Assembly (NCBI GenBank): GCA_016808115.1
Contig: JAEQBH010007410.1
Span: 1-64,000 of the forward strand
DNA: 64,000 nucleotides
From: Tetrastigma voinierianum
Lineage: Eukaryota; Streptophyta; Magnoliopsida; Vitales; Vitaceae
Direction: 5' to 3'
In this document: in pieces, positions 1 through 10,169 of the stretch
How positions within the stretch are numbered: the stretch's first letter is position 1
Layout: every line of letters begins with the position of its first letter
Notes under the pieces: generated by a model
The model's input: only the letters and a program-made list of their open reading frames with translations
Told to the model about the DNA's origin: nothing
The model's database searches: none
Translations under genes and position numbers: made by a program

Positions 1-1173
1 TGTAAGATTTGATAAAAGCATGAAGACAAGATTTGACACGGGTGAAAGATAAAGAAGATTTGACATGGGTGGAAAATAAAAAGAAAAAATTTGACAAAAG
101 GACAGAAGTCAGCTGTGAAATAAACGTGAAACGACTCAGATGACAGTCTTTTCTTTTTAAATCACTTTTTTGATAAGATTCCCTTAGTAGGGACAAATGC
201 GACCGTCCATGTGTCGTAATCTTATCAAAAATCTCATCATATCCAAAATCCCTCTTGTCTATATCCTCTGTAAAATAATAAAGTTTGAAGAATTTGATTT
301 GACGATAGGGTCTAATGAGCATCCAGAATCAGATTCCTTTGATCTCATCCTCACCTTTACCCTTATCCTTATATTTTTCTTTCCTCTATATATAAAGGAC
401 TTATCTATGTGTGAAATATATCTCGAAGCCCTCTACCCATATCCAACCTCTCTCACCTAAAAGCTCTCTCTCTTCACTCTCTCAAGGACATATTACAAAG
501 CCTTCAAAAGATAAGTTTTCAAAAGTTTTCAGCCCAAGTTTTATTCATCTTGTATAGCCAGGTTTTTTGCAATGAAATCTGTTTAACGTTTTATATAAAA
601 ATAAAAAATAAAAGGCCATTCGTTTAATATTTCTATCTAAAAAGGTATATGAGAGTAAGAAAAACTCAATAAGACTTCTATAAAACTTTCTATATAACAC
701 TTTCTCACCTCTCTTGACACTCTCTCTTAAATTATAAAACTTTTATATAACACTTTTCTCACCCCTCTTAAACTGAAATTTATCAGCCCTCTTAACTGTC
801 TTAAATTATTGGTTTAAAGATCTTTCCTCCTGATACTTTCATGGAGTTCCATTTTTCAGGAAATGGAAATTCCGTTTAAATTTTCGTCAAGTCAAACCAA
901 AAGATATGTTCGCTTTTCCTGCTGCTTCGAAAACCAAACAGTACATTCCTCCCAGATCAAATAGTACTGTCTGCGAATCAGTTCGTTTTTTTATTCAGTT
1001 TTTTAAAAAAATATATAAAAAAATTTCCCTCTTGGAAGAACAGCATTATAGAATACAGAAAAACAGCCAAATGACACCTTCCCCTTTCCTGCATTTTTTC
1101 TCGGAAACCAAACACAGCCCATAAATCCATCCGCAACGAACCCAAACAAAAAAAGAGATCGACAATTACAGAA
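1..1173. other. AT-rich intergenic stretch left of the small gene
   Basis: No convincing coding region is visible. The first 120 bases repeat a loose motif around 'agatttgacacgggtga' three or four times. A promoter-like segment near 387 is listed separately. The part just below 1173 probably belongs to an intron of the small minus-strand gene, because a consensus GTAAGT donor lies at the end of its reading frame. Confidence 0.4.
380..500 (+). promoter_or_regulatory. TATA-like box followed by pyrimidine-rich leader
   Basis: The bases 'ctatatataaagg' near 385-397 are followed about 60-100 bases downstream by a CT-rich stretch ('aagctctctctcttcactc'). This is the usual layout of a plant or LTR/pararetroviral core promoter and transcript start. 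A TGACG motif lies at about 300. No downstream gene on the plus strand supports it, so it may be a retroelement fragment or chance. Confidence 0.25.
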
Positions 1174-1581
1174 TCACTTACTGGCGCCCCGAACAGAATT
1201 CCAAATCTGAGAGAAAGCTCCAAACACGTGAGGCAAAGCGGAGGCTATTCCGGCGGAAACGACCCCTAGGGTTAGGGTTTGGGGGAATCCCGGCTTTGAA
1301 TCGAGCTTCATCTCGAGAATGGCAAGGCGACTATTGACAGAGTCGAGCTTCCGAGAAGCGTCCACCATGAACCGGTCCTTCTTGCTGCGGCCGGAGGAGA
1401 CGACTATGAAGAGGGCGTTTTGGAGGTCGTCGATGACTTTCAGGGAGGCTTCTTGGGATTCCATGCCTTGGGATTCGTAGTGGGCGACGAGTTCTTTCGG
1501 GGTTGGGAGCTTTCGCTTCTGTTTTTGTGGTGATGATTGAGAGGAGGAGGGAATGGCGGATGGAATTGGCGGCTTTTCCAT
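1174..1581 (-). CDS. Unrecognised small plant protein, 135 codons, probably first coding exon
   Basis: I do not recognise the family. The reading frame is intact for 135 codons. It starts with a Pro/Ser-rich, probably disordered segment (residues 1-20) and a basic 'KQKRKLPTPKE' stretch. A mixed helical part with 'SSGRSKKDRFMVDASRKL' follows, and then a hydrophobic C-terminal segment with 'LGVVSAGIASALPHVFGAF' that could be a membrane or amphipathic helix. Codon use and GC content are higher than in the flanks, as expected for a real exon. The final codons overlap a consensus splice donor (GCCA|GTAAGT). The apparent stop may therefore be intronic, with a further short exon to the left. The next 100 bases on that strand look like intron sequence. 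The upstream side (1582-1680 in plus coordinates) is a plausible 5' UTR. Confidence that it is a gene is fair; its function is unknown. Confidence 0.6.
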   Translation of the reverse strand: MEKPPIPSAIPSSSQSSPQKQKRKLPTPKELVAHYESQGMESQEASLKVIDDLQNALFIVVSSGRSKKDRFMVDASRKLDSVNSRLAILEMKLDSKPGFPQTLTLGVVSAGIASALPHVFGAFSQIWNSVRGASK

Positions 1582-1704
1582 TGATGCTCAGGAAAATGAA
1601 GGAGATGAACAGAGAGAGAAACCCTAGAGGAGGGGTTTTAGGGTTTTGGGAGAGAGAAGCAGCTCTTCTTCTCCTTAGGGGTCTTAGGATATGGGATAAG
1701 GTGG

Positions 1705-1725
1705 ATTATTATTATTATTATTATT

Positions 1726-1799
<74 letters not shown>
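1705..1799. repeat. Compound microsatellite (ATT)n-(TA)n-(T)n
   Basis: A run of ATT units passes into about 15 TA units and then about 30 T. It lies just upstream of the small minus-strand gene and marks the end of its promoter-proximal region. Confidence 0.9.
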
Positions 1800-1802
<3 letters not shown>

Positions 1803-2079
1803 CAAGTTTCAGTAGTAAATTTTCCACCAAGACACGAAATTAGGACCCCTTTTCTATATTATTTATAACATTTTATCACTTAAGTTAGGTATAATGGAGT
1901 TTTATTTTATTTTATTTTATTTTTACTTCTAGAGTTCTACTCACTATATATTATATTATAATATTCGATTTTTACTAGCATAGAATTGATCAAAGTCTAC
2001 GTTTAAGTATCATTATTCCATATGAAACTCTAATCTCATTTTCTCTCAATTTTTTATCTAATGTTTATTTTAAGGTAAT

Positions 2080-2546
2080 GAATGATTGATTTTTTTTATC
2101 ATTCTTCGTCCGAAATAATTCATCTATACCTCTTTTTATCTTTTTTTTTCAATAAAATAATTATTCCATACAAATCTGTGCTTATTTCGTTTTTTCGCGA
2201 TTTGGGGTCGCTACAGATGCTGATCATTGGTTGCCTGATGAATCTGATAATAAGGCCATCTCAAGACGACTTGGCCGGCTTTATCACACATGCGACGTTT
2301 ATTTGTATTTTGGGCTTATTCGCATGTTAGATTATATACGACAAACAGTTAAATCAAATCAATAATTCAAGCAGATACTACAAAACTTGAGTTATAAATA
2401 TTCTAGCCACAATAGAAATATCAAATATGTAAACACAACTATCAAATATATAAGCTTTAAATCGTTTCATTATAACCCGAATGTTGTGTCATTCTTTGTA
2501 ATTTGTAATGATTTATTCTTCTCTTCAAAAAAAAAAAAAAAAAAAA
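2080..2546 (+). repeat. Degenerate poly(A)-ended dispersed repeat, copy 1
   Basis: It shares an ordered series of short matches with 4960-5427: a 'tcattctt..' start, 'ctctttttat', 'aataaa', 'tattctag', 'atcaaat', 'cgattcactat/cgtttcatta'. It ends in a long A run (2527-2546). That structure suggests an old retroposed element. Divergence is high and no protein can be read. Confidence 0.35.
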
Positions 2547-2689
2547 TTGATCAAAGCCTACTCACTCTAAACTGAGTTTGGACTTATGTTGATGGGCTGA
2601 TTCTAGGCCTAAGTTTTCTGCGACAAGAGAGGCCCAGATTCAAGCCCAACTTAAGCATTTATTGCTCACAAATAAGCAGATAAACAAAT

Positions 2690-3055
2690 GTAAGGTTACT
2701 CGCGAGCTATTGTAGCCCACTCGCAGGCGATTTTGACCAATCTCCAAAGTTAATCAAGTCGAACTTCAATAGCTTATCAAGTCGACTTCGATTATCACAA
2801 TACCCAACTCAAACCGCACATGAGCTTAATCAAATCGATATCAAATCGATTTTGAGTCAAATTTAAATATAATTATTTATTAATTTTTTAATCATCTAAA
2901 CTTTATTGCTCGAGCTCAATAAATTTCGACTATTTTTCGAGTCAAGTTTCAAACATCTGAACAAAAAAGCTCAATCGTGTTCAAGCTTCAAGTTTTTTTC
3001 ATATAATCAGACTCGAGCTTAACTCTATATCAAATCAACTCGTTACACCCCTTAT
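2690..3055. repeat. Dispersed 'TCGAGCTC/TCAAGCTT' type repeat
   Basis: The stretch is rich in TCGA, GAGCTC and AAGCTT-like words ('ctcgagctcaataaatttcg', 'gtgttcaagcttcaag'). The same word content recurs near 22,540-22,730 and 23,570-23,920, so it appears to be a dispersed non-coding family. Confidence 0.4.
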
Positions 3056-3422
3056 GTTAGGGTTAATATAAGAAACTATTAGAGAAACTTATTTCCAAAA
3101 AGAAAAACAAACTTAGAGACTAACCAAAACAGAAAAAGAATACGTTACTGGGTTTGAAGATTTGATAAAACCTCTTAACTATTGAACACTAATAAAACTC
3201 ACTCAGCCGACTGAACATCTCTTATTTCAAGTTAAAAGAAAGAAAGAAAGAAAATCCAAAGCACCCTAATTGAGAGAGATAGTTACATCCATCCATCCAC
3301 CTATATATCTCTGTGTGTGTATTTGCAAGGATATATCAAAACGATTCGAAGAGTAATTAATGGGTGCTGTATTTTTTTTTACCAAAATATATTAAATAAT
3401 CTCTTCTTCTTCTTCTTCTTCT
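3056..3422 (-). other. Probable 3' UTR and downstream flank of the H+-PPase gene
   Basis: The bases after the stop codon, reading leftwards, are a GAA-type trinucleotide run (plus-strand 'cttcttcttctt', 3403-3424) and then AT-rich sequence. No coding potential is seen. Confidence 0.45.
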
Positions 3423-3522
3423 TCACAGAAAGACTGGTGCCATGACCAGTGTGATCGTCGCCAACATTTTGATTAGGACATGGATCGACGGTCCGGCCGT
3501 GTCCTTGAACGGGTCTCCCACA
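3423..3522 (-). CDS. AVP2: H+-PPase exon 14 (C-terminus and stop)
   Basis: It reads VGDPFKDTAGPSIHVLIKML and ATITLVMAPVFL, then TGA, the classic end of H+-PPases. It is 100 bases with a phase-1 entry and a TTTGCAG acceptor. Confidence 0.92.
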
Positions 3523-4184
3523 CTGCAAACACCAAAGAAATAGGGTGTTATGTGAATTCTGGAAATACAATAATCAGTGAGAATGTTTCAAAACTATTGT
3601 TGAAAATGGTTTGTATAATAATAAAAAGGAGTTCTTAAAAGTTGGTTTTGAAAGCGTACTAGCTAGTTTTATGAAATATATAATAAGTATGACATTTCAC
3701 TATATTGGAAAGCAGTATCAAAAACTGCTATAATTCATAGAGTAGTATGCATTATATGGATGGAAGAAATCAATGGACCGGGATCATTGAATACGACAGT
3801 ATGAACACGATACCAGGGCAAACCCATGGAAATACCTCTTTATCAAAGAAAAATAGACATTATGTAACTTTATTGCATTAGAAAAAACTATGTTATTGGT
3901 ATTCTATTTTCAGTGGATTATTATTTGTTCTATTCCTGTTACACCAAAGGAACAATTATGTTCAGGAACAAAAGATAAACAGATCTATTATTCCCATTCC
4001 CAATAAATACCTCAATACGCAATGCACCTGTTCATCATTCGAAAGCCCTATTCGTAAAAATTTTCCTTTATTCAGTCTGTCTTCTTTTATAAACTTTTAT
4101 CCAACCTATGGATAAAAATATGAGGAAGGCACATGACCCTTTTTTTTCATAACTCATCTCAGAAAATATTACCTAATACCCTTA

Positions 4185-4410
4185 GGGCCTGTTTGGTTCA
4201 TGTTTTTGAAAACTGTTCTTCAAAGCAGTTTTTGAAAACACAAAGAACAACGTTCTGGTGTTATCCGGAAATTGTTCTTCTCCTTTGAATTTAGTGTTTT
4301 ATGTGTTTTTCATAAATAAATAAAAAACTAAGAATCAAATCGTTTCTTTCGCTTATCGTTCTTTGTTCACGAACAAAAACAATTTTAAAAACAAGTGAAC
4401 CAACCAGGCC
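4185..4410. mobile_element. Tourist-like MITE in intron 13
   Basis: The ends 'gggcctgtttggttca' and 'tgaaccaaccaggcc' are inverted repeats, and the element is flanked by TTA on both sides (4182-4184 and 4411-4413). TTA duplications and this terminus are typical of PIF/Harbinger-derived Tourist elements. Confidence 0.8.
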
Positions 4411-4477
4411 TTAGATTCACAAACAATGAGCAAGAATTCATTCGAATATCCCCAGTCAGAAGGAGACAGAGACTTAC

Positions 4478-4691
4478 TGACAATCGTAACCTGCTTCTGT
4501 GGGCACGCTTCCTTGCCCAAGGGCGCCCGTCTCTATATACTTCTTGGCGTTGTCCCACGCGCCACCAGCTGTGTTGAGGAAAAGGGCCATGAGTATACCG
4601 GCGACAGTAGCAAACATCAACATTGCAGCCACAACTTTAGCCCCAAGTAGAGGATGTCCGGTATAGAATCCCAAAATCCTGAACACAATGC
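4478..4691 (-). pseudogene. AVP2: H+-PPase exon 13, indels near its 3' end
   Basis: It reads IVFRILGFYTGHPLLGAKVV and on to NTAGGAWDNAKKYIETGALG, the most conserved C-terminal block of the family. After GALG a cluster of small indels (about six bases net lost) precedes the GTAAGT donor. Confidence 0.85.
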
Positions 4692-4959
4692 CTGCCAAAA
4701 GGATATAAACATAATAATAAGATGAGTTGTTGCCCCAAATACCTGAACCAAACAAGAAAGGAATGGAAACAAATTGAGAAATATGCACTTTATCTAAAGA
4801 GGTGAAGGAAGGAGAGAGTGCCCCAAAAAAATAAATCACATTCCAAAACTTGTGTTCTAATAACTCTAATTTTTAGTAGACGGATCTAATATTTAGCAAA
4901 CCCTAGCCTCCCCGGGCCATTTCTTTTGTCTTTTCTCTTTAGCCCATTTTCCCCAAGAA

Positions 4960-5427
4960 TGAGCATGATTTCTTTTTAATCATTCTTGGCTTGAAATCAC
5001 CCCTCTACATCTCTTTTTATTGTTTTCTTTCTTAATAAAGTGGTTCTTCCACACTGGGCTTTTAATTTGTTTTTGTCGTCATTTTGTTGGTACAAGGCGG
5101 TTTGTATCGTCTTGGTACGACGGTTTATTTTTCATCGTCTTATTGTGGTGATTACTTGTGTATGGGCGATTTAAACGACAAAACATATTCGATCAAACAG
5201 AGACTAAAAATCAAATCATGGTCGTCAATATGTTGCAGAGCTAGAATCATAGGTATTCTAGTCATTATAGTATTTATCAAATGTGTAGGCTTCGAACCGA
5301 TTCACTATGCTATTAACCTGGATGTTATTTCATCCTCTAGGGTTTTTAGAGAATATGATTATATGTTTCTACCGAATGCATTGCTAGATTGAATCAATAA
5401 AATTATTTCCCTTTAAAAAAAACAACC
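4960..5427 (+). repeat. Degenerate poly(A)-ended dispersed repeat, copy 2 (intron 12)
   Basis: It pairs with 2080-2546 by ordered short matches and ends in 'ttccctttaaaaaaaa'. A 102-codon open stretch (5084-5392) has no recognisable domain and I do not call it a gene. Confidence 0.35.
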
Positions 5428-5531
5428 TCCTAATTTTCAGTTCTGATTTTGGCCATATTGTGGCAGCTTAATTTGCACCACCCTAACCTGTTCCAAATTC
5501 CCCATTACTAGAAAATCTAGAGACAATCTTC

Positions 5532-5741
5532 GGGTCTATTTGGTTCTTGTTTTTTAAAACTGTTTTTTGTTCTAAAACAATGGTAACAAGAAAATAAAGA
5601 ACACGTTTGGTTCCCGCACTTTTTTGTTATTAAAAAACACAAACACAAAACACTAAATCAGATAACTATAACAGTTTTCGATAATATCAAATGATGCCTT
5701 CTGGGCGTTTCCAAAAACTGTTTCAAGAACATGACAGGCCC
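5532..5741. mobile_element. Tourist-like MITE in intron 12
   Basis: The ends 'gggtctatttggttcttg' and 'caagaacatgacaggccc' are imperfect inverted repeats with TTC on both sides (5529-5531, 5742-5744). It is related to the 4185-4410 element. Confidence 0.7.
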
Positions 5742-5854
5742 TTCACCACTGAAATGTAAAAACATGATGTTCAATAACAGCTAGAGCAACAACAAACATT
5801 TTTTTCTTGAGCATAATGAAAGGATAATAAACAAAGGAAGAGCAGATAACCCAC

Positions 5855-5963
5855 CAACAACCATAGGAGAAGGAGAAATAAAGCACTGGGTTTTATCATT
5901 CCTTCAGAGATGCGATGCTACAATTGCTACACAACGACTATAATCTGGTTTCTCTTTATAATC
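5855..5963 (-). pseudogene. AVP2: H+-PPase exon 12, frameshift to stop
   Basis: It reads DYKEKPDYSRCVAIVAS, then a lost base produces an early TGA. Several further small changes follow before VVG at the GTGGGT donor. Net length is three bases short. Confidence 0.8.
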
Positions 5964-6063
5964 CTGTAGCAAGAATGGGCAAGAACGATTTCATGCATCG
6001 ATTAAAAGTTGGAACCTACTTTCATGATAAACCATAAAAACGCTACAGAGAAATTACACTCAC

Positions 6064-6214
6064 CATAATACCCGGCCTCTCGATAAACTGTCTTCTCACT
6101 TCATTCACAACCTCTTGAGCAGTTCTGCCGACTGCAGAACAAGCCCATGCACTAAATAGGAAAATAAGCATAGCGCCCAACAATCCACCACAAAACTCGG
6201 AATGGCAATATCAA
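6064..6214 (-). pseudogene. AVP2: H+-PPase exon 11, damaged at its 5' end
   Basis: DIAIP is followed by a loss of about four bases where the family has a short conserved EVF segment. The frame then resumes as GLLGAMLIFLFSAWACSAVG and on to RRQFIERPGIM. The acceptor itself also looks altered (CTGAG|TTGAT). Confidence 0.8.
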
Positions 6215-6587
6215 CTCAGGCGGTGATTAACATCAAAAGCAAATGAGTTCATGACGTAAAGATGATTGTTAAAACGACCAACCTCCCAAGATCGCTCGTA
6301 AGATTTGGGTTTACTATTTAATATCGTGATTTTAACACTCTCACATGTACGCGGTCTCATACTCAAGACATGGAGAGTCATTGTCCGTTATGGACTTTTA
6401 AATCAATAAATGGGGATCAAATATTTAAATTTACAATGAGAAACGTTCAGACCCAGAACCTCCTACCAAACCAAGCTATGACCAACTCTCTTAAAAGCTC
6501 AAGCTTGTTTGGTTTGAGTTTAATATGAATATCACGTTTCTTAACAATGATGAAGAGATCAAAGTAGAAAATATAGTGTATGCTTAC

Positions 6588-6752
6588 CTGCTTAAAAGAT
6601 TCATGAGCAAATGCTGACACCTCATCCATATAAGCACTGAACAGAAGGAATGATGCAAGAGCCGCAGATCCAATGGCGAATCCCTTGGTGGTAGCTTTCG
6701 TGGTGTTTCCGACAGCATCAAGAAGATCAGTGATCTCCCGTACGCTTTCAGG
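6588..6752 (-). CDS. AVP2: H+-PPase exon 10, carries the type II signature
   Basis: It reads PESVREITDLLDAVGNTTKA then TTKGFAIGSAALASFLLFSA and YMDEVSAFAHESFKQ. The Lys in GNTTKA is the residue that distinguishes K+-independent type II pumps from type I, which have Ala. It is 165 bases and intact. Confidence 0.93.
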
Positions 6753-6854
6753 CTGTGAGATGAGAGCTTTTTAAGTCAAGTTAAAAAACAAAGCACAAAA
6801 TTTCCTTCTGGTTCAGCAACATCATTGAAAAAGACAGTTGTAGAATGGCTGGAC

Positions 6855-7299
6855 CTGCTGACTCATCTCTACCATTCCACCAGCAGTTTGGTCAGCTATA
6901 GGGCCAAACATATCCATAGTTAGAACATAGGCAGTGCTGAGCATCCCCATTGTTGCTACAGCAGTCCCAAACAACAAGCCACCGGGTCGGGTTTCCAGCT
7001 CTCATCCACTAGGCTCGAAGCTCCGCCAAGCCAGAAAGCCGAGATGATAGATATGCTGATGACGATGACAGGAAGAGCAGTAGAGATTCCAGGCCCAAAC
7101 TGACGCCGGCGATTATGTTAGTACCGTGCCCCGTTGAGCTAGAAAGAGCTAGAGTGCGAACAGGTTCATGCTTGTAGTCAGTATAATACTTGGTGATCCA
7201 GACAAATGCATAAGCCGTCATAATTCCGACTAATCCACATAAGGCGAAGTTGATCCAAGCAGAAGGTGCTTGTTCAGTGTAAAGTAGCCAACGGGTAGA
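6855..7299 (-). pseudogene. AVP2: H+-PPase exon 9, largest exon, with +2, +1 and +1 insertions
   Basis: It reads STRWLLYTEQAPSAWINFAL and on to NIIAGVSLGLES, where a CT duplication shifts the frame. Two further single-base gains lie in the segment that should encode DESGNPTGG (near 6980-7005). It ends GPIADQTAGGMVEMSQQ in frame with exon 10. It is 445 bases where about 441 would keep the frame. Confidence 0.85.
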
Positions 7300-7440
7300 C
7301 TGTAACGGTAATTCAACAAAAACATATATCAGGACACACGTGATCATAAGGTCTTGTTTGATGTAAAGTAGCCAACGGGTCGACTTATTAAAAAAAAAAA
7401 AAAAAGTAGCCAATGGGTAGACTGTAAAGGTAATTTAAAA
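7278..7440. repeat. Three copies of the exon 9 acceptor boundary
   Basis: The string 'aaagtagccaacgggt' with its following intron-side sequence occurs near 7280, again near 7364 and again near 7404 ('aaagtagccaatgggtagac'). The first is the true intron 8/exon 9 junction. The other two lie upstream in intron 8, and the third also repeats 'gactgtaaaggtaattt'. Confidence 0.8.
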
Positions 7441-7481
7441 GAGTCACAAAGAAAAAGTATATGTACGCATAATGACAATAA

Positions 7482-7765
7482 GGCTCCGTTTGGAACTCAG
7501 AAAAGTACTAAGGAAATAGAATTTGGAGAAAATTAAAAAATAGGTTTTAACTTAATAAATTAATTCTAGATGTTCTATTCAAACTCATTTTATTTGCGTA
7601 TCTCTATCATTAAAGGACTAAGGAGTTTAAAAATATGTAAAATTTTGAAGAATTTTGATTGCATTTCATTTTTTTTTATATTTTCCATCAGAAACCAAAT
7701 CGCGATAAAATCATTTATCTTAGCATTTTTTCTTTTCCTAGTACTTTCCGGGTTCCAAACGAGCC
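7482..7765. mobile_element. MITE with TAA target duplication in intron 8
   Basis: The ends 'ggctccgtttggaactcag' and 'gggttccaaacgagcc' are inverted repeats, with TAA on both sides. Interior motifs ('tagtactttccgggttcc') recur at the edges of the 24.2-kb and 43.8-kb AT-rich duplications, so the family is dispersed in the window. Confidence 0.8.
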
Positions 7766-7910
7766 TAAGTAAAATATTGCAAGCTTCCAACATCTAATCA
7801 ATAGAGAGATGGATAGAAAGACTTTTAAGAAAGAAATAAAGATAAAATAGCAGCCACAATCAACTGTTAAGAACAAAACCAACATTTTTATTCGTTAGAT
7901 GAAATCTTAC

Positions 7911-8098
7911 CAAGCCAAATGTCAAAACAGCTAAAACTATTGTAATGGAGTATCCTTTCTGAAGAATTGCCATTGGATCCTCGACAACTGACTTCACTCC
8001 AGTGTCACGCGTCCCTCTTATTGAAAATATTCCGACTGATGATATTACCAGGTCAAAAGAGTGAATGACAAGCGGAAACAGAATGAAACCTGATGGGT
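7911..8098 (-). CDS. AVP2: H+-PPase exon 8
   Basis: It reads PSGFILFPLVIHSFDLVISS and on to VVEDPMAILQKGYSITIV. It is 188 bases, in frame, with borders TGCAG and GTAAGA. Confidence 0.9.
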
Positions 8099-8401
8099 CT
8101 GCACAAACGAAATCAATTCTTGAAAGGATCAATATATAGAAAACAAATGAGTTTTGTCAGACAAGCAGTAATCAATCTATGGCAAAGGTCAAAGCATAAT
8201 CAAATTTGTTATTCGACATCGGGGACATAGTTTCCAGAGAGGAGACATTTGACAGTAAATGAAAAAAAAAATACTAAAAATTGTAATCCACTGCCAGTTA
8301 AGGTAAATTAACTCAACAGAGATCACTCCATTGCTTAAGGTCAGAAGAATACCAGGGGCTTCAATTTCAACCACATAAGGATTCTTAACATTGAAAGAAC
8401 T

Positions 8402-8715
8402 TTGAGCAAGAAATACATGACCATCTTCGACCTAAACCAGCTATTCCTCCCCTCCCCAAAGAAGTGTGAGAAGGAAGTACATGACCATCTTCAACCTAAA
8501 CCAACTATTCCTCCCCGCAACCACCCCATACATGCACTCATACAGTCTCTCTCTCTCTCTCTCTCCATTCTTGAACATGAACTATGTAACAAGAAAGATA
8601 CCTATATCAAGTAACACACCTATAACATCAAGACAGTTTCCTCTCTCTCTCTCTCTATTTTGAACATGAATCCAGAAACAAGAAAGATACCTATATCAAG
8701 TAACACACCAACTTT
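8402..8715. repeat. Two small tandem duplications and (CT)n in intron 7
   Basis: A ~64-base unit ('tacatgaccatcttc..') is duplicated at about 8412 and 8476. A ~90-base unit containing (CT)n and 'aagatacctatatcaag' is duplicated at about 8550-8625 and 8640-8710. Confidence 0.75.
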
Positions 8716-8739
8716 AAACATCAAGACAAAGTAACTTGC

Positions 8740-8860
8740 CTTCAATTTTGCAACGTTGAGCCATTGTTGCGCCCAGTATCATAGCACTGATAATTTCAGC
8801 TGCAATACTTTCAAACAGATCAGCACCTCGAGCAGCACAATCACCAACATTGTCTCCAAC
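8740..8860 (-). CDS. AVP2: H+-PPase exon 7, followed by a GC donor
   Basis: It reads VGDNVGDCAARGADLFESIA and on to MAQRCKIE, a catalytic-loop signature. The donor is AG|GCAAGT rather than GT, the usual form of the minor GC-AG intron class. The frame is intact. Confidence 0.88.
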
Positions 8861-9733
8861 CTTCAAATGAATAAGGAAATGACTTGTCATGGAAAAGACA
8901 TAAACTTTTCGCTTAATAAAAAGGCAAAGACATGAGCAATGAACCAATGAAACAAATATATATAAGAAGCAGGTTATTATCTGTTGGATCCTACTATGGG
9001 TCCTCCAAGGTCCTACAAAAAGAAAGGCTCTTCGAGGTTGCTAAAGTGCAGATGACTCCAGCATCTGACAGTTATGGTTCAAGACCAGCCTATCTGGAAT
9101 AAAGATGGTTCCTATGAGACATGAATTAATTGCACTTGATCACAAGGGAAGCAGATCACTACAGACCCACAGACAAGATAACGGACAATTAGAAGAAGAA
9201 ACACGTAATTAAACATCCCTAAATTAATCCTGATGGTCAAGTCTTGCTTAATAGCCTCGATCAAGCGCCAAATTGACAAAAGGTGGTCAAACATGAGCAG
9301 AAACTCAAGAAAATAAGAGATCTCTATAATCAAACTGGACCATAACCCACATCTTACCATAAATTTGAAAGAAAATGAAAAGTAATTGTACATGAAAAAT
9401 GGCATGTGAAAAAACCTTTTTGCAGTTGTATGATGCAGTAAGGAGATTTGAATTCACAAGAAGGCCAAATTTCACCTTGGAACATATTGATTCTGGTGAC
9501 AATAGCTGTCTACTATTTCGCAGAATAGAAAACAAAGATAAAATATTGAAAATTCTCCCCTTAAAGGAGAAAATAATCAAAATCCATACATCCAACAAAT
9601 TCATGCTAAATAGTAACAAACAACAGAATAAAAATGGATGATAAACCAGTTTAAATGTCAATCAAGAAGCATCATTCTGGTTAACAAGTGTGCTCTTAAA
9701 CAAAGAAATGAACAAACAAGAGAAATTTGATAC

Positions 9734-9905
9734 CAAATCTGCAATGACAGCAGGATTTCGAGGATCATCTTCAGGTATTCCCGTCTAATCTTTCCAACTA
9801 GATCAGCTCCAACATCTGCTGCCTTTGTGTATATTCCACCACCCAACTGAGCAAAAAGGGCAACAAATGAAGCTCCAAATCCATATCCCACGAGAAGAAG
9901 AGGCA
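9734..9905 (-). pseudogene. AVP2: H+-PPase exon 6 (PPi-binding region), 1-base loss
   Basis: It reads LLLVGYGFGASFVALFAQLG, then GGGIYTKAADVGADLVGK, the pyrophosphate-binding loop. Right after this Lys one base is lost and neighbouring bases are changed. The highly conserved acidic PEDDPRN segment therefore reads only in a shifted frame. Length is 172 against an expected 173. Confidence 0.85.
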
Positions 9906-10169
9906 CTGGGAAAAGAAGTAATATGAGTCAATAACTAGATTACATGTTAATACATGCGCATGCTAATTCAACAAAATGATAGGTGTAAAAGAGAGATGTA
10001 AACAAACATAATAACATATAATTAAATAGGCACATTAAAGATGAAGCAACCACAAATCAATTCCCAAAGCATCAAAGCTAAGGAAGTTCCTACGTATTCA
10101 ATAAAAATGTCAGTTGATATAGCTTATTATTTTATTTTGATAGGTAAATGGAGAGTTGAGATGGCTGAT

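Noticed and set aside
1741..1850. Ile/Tyr-rich translation from the TA and T runs
   Set aside because: It is a simple-sequence artefact. The same holds for the open frames over (TA)n at 24,935 and 61,852.
5084..5392. A 102-codon frame in intron 12 as a nested gene
   Set aside because: No known domain; it overlaps a degenerate poly(A)-ended repeat and lies opposite to the host gene within an intron.
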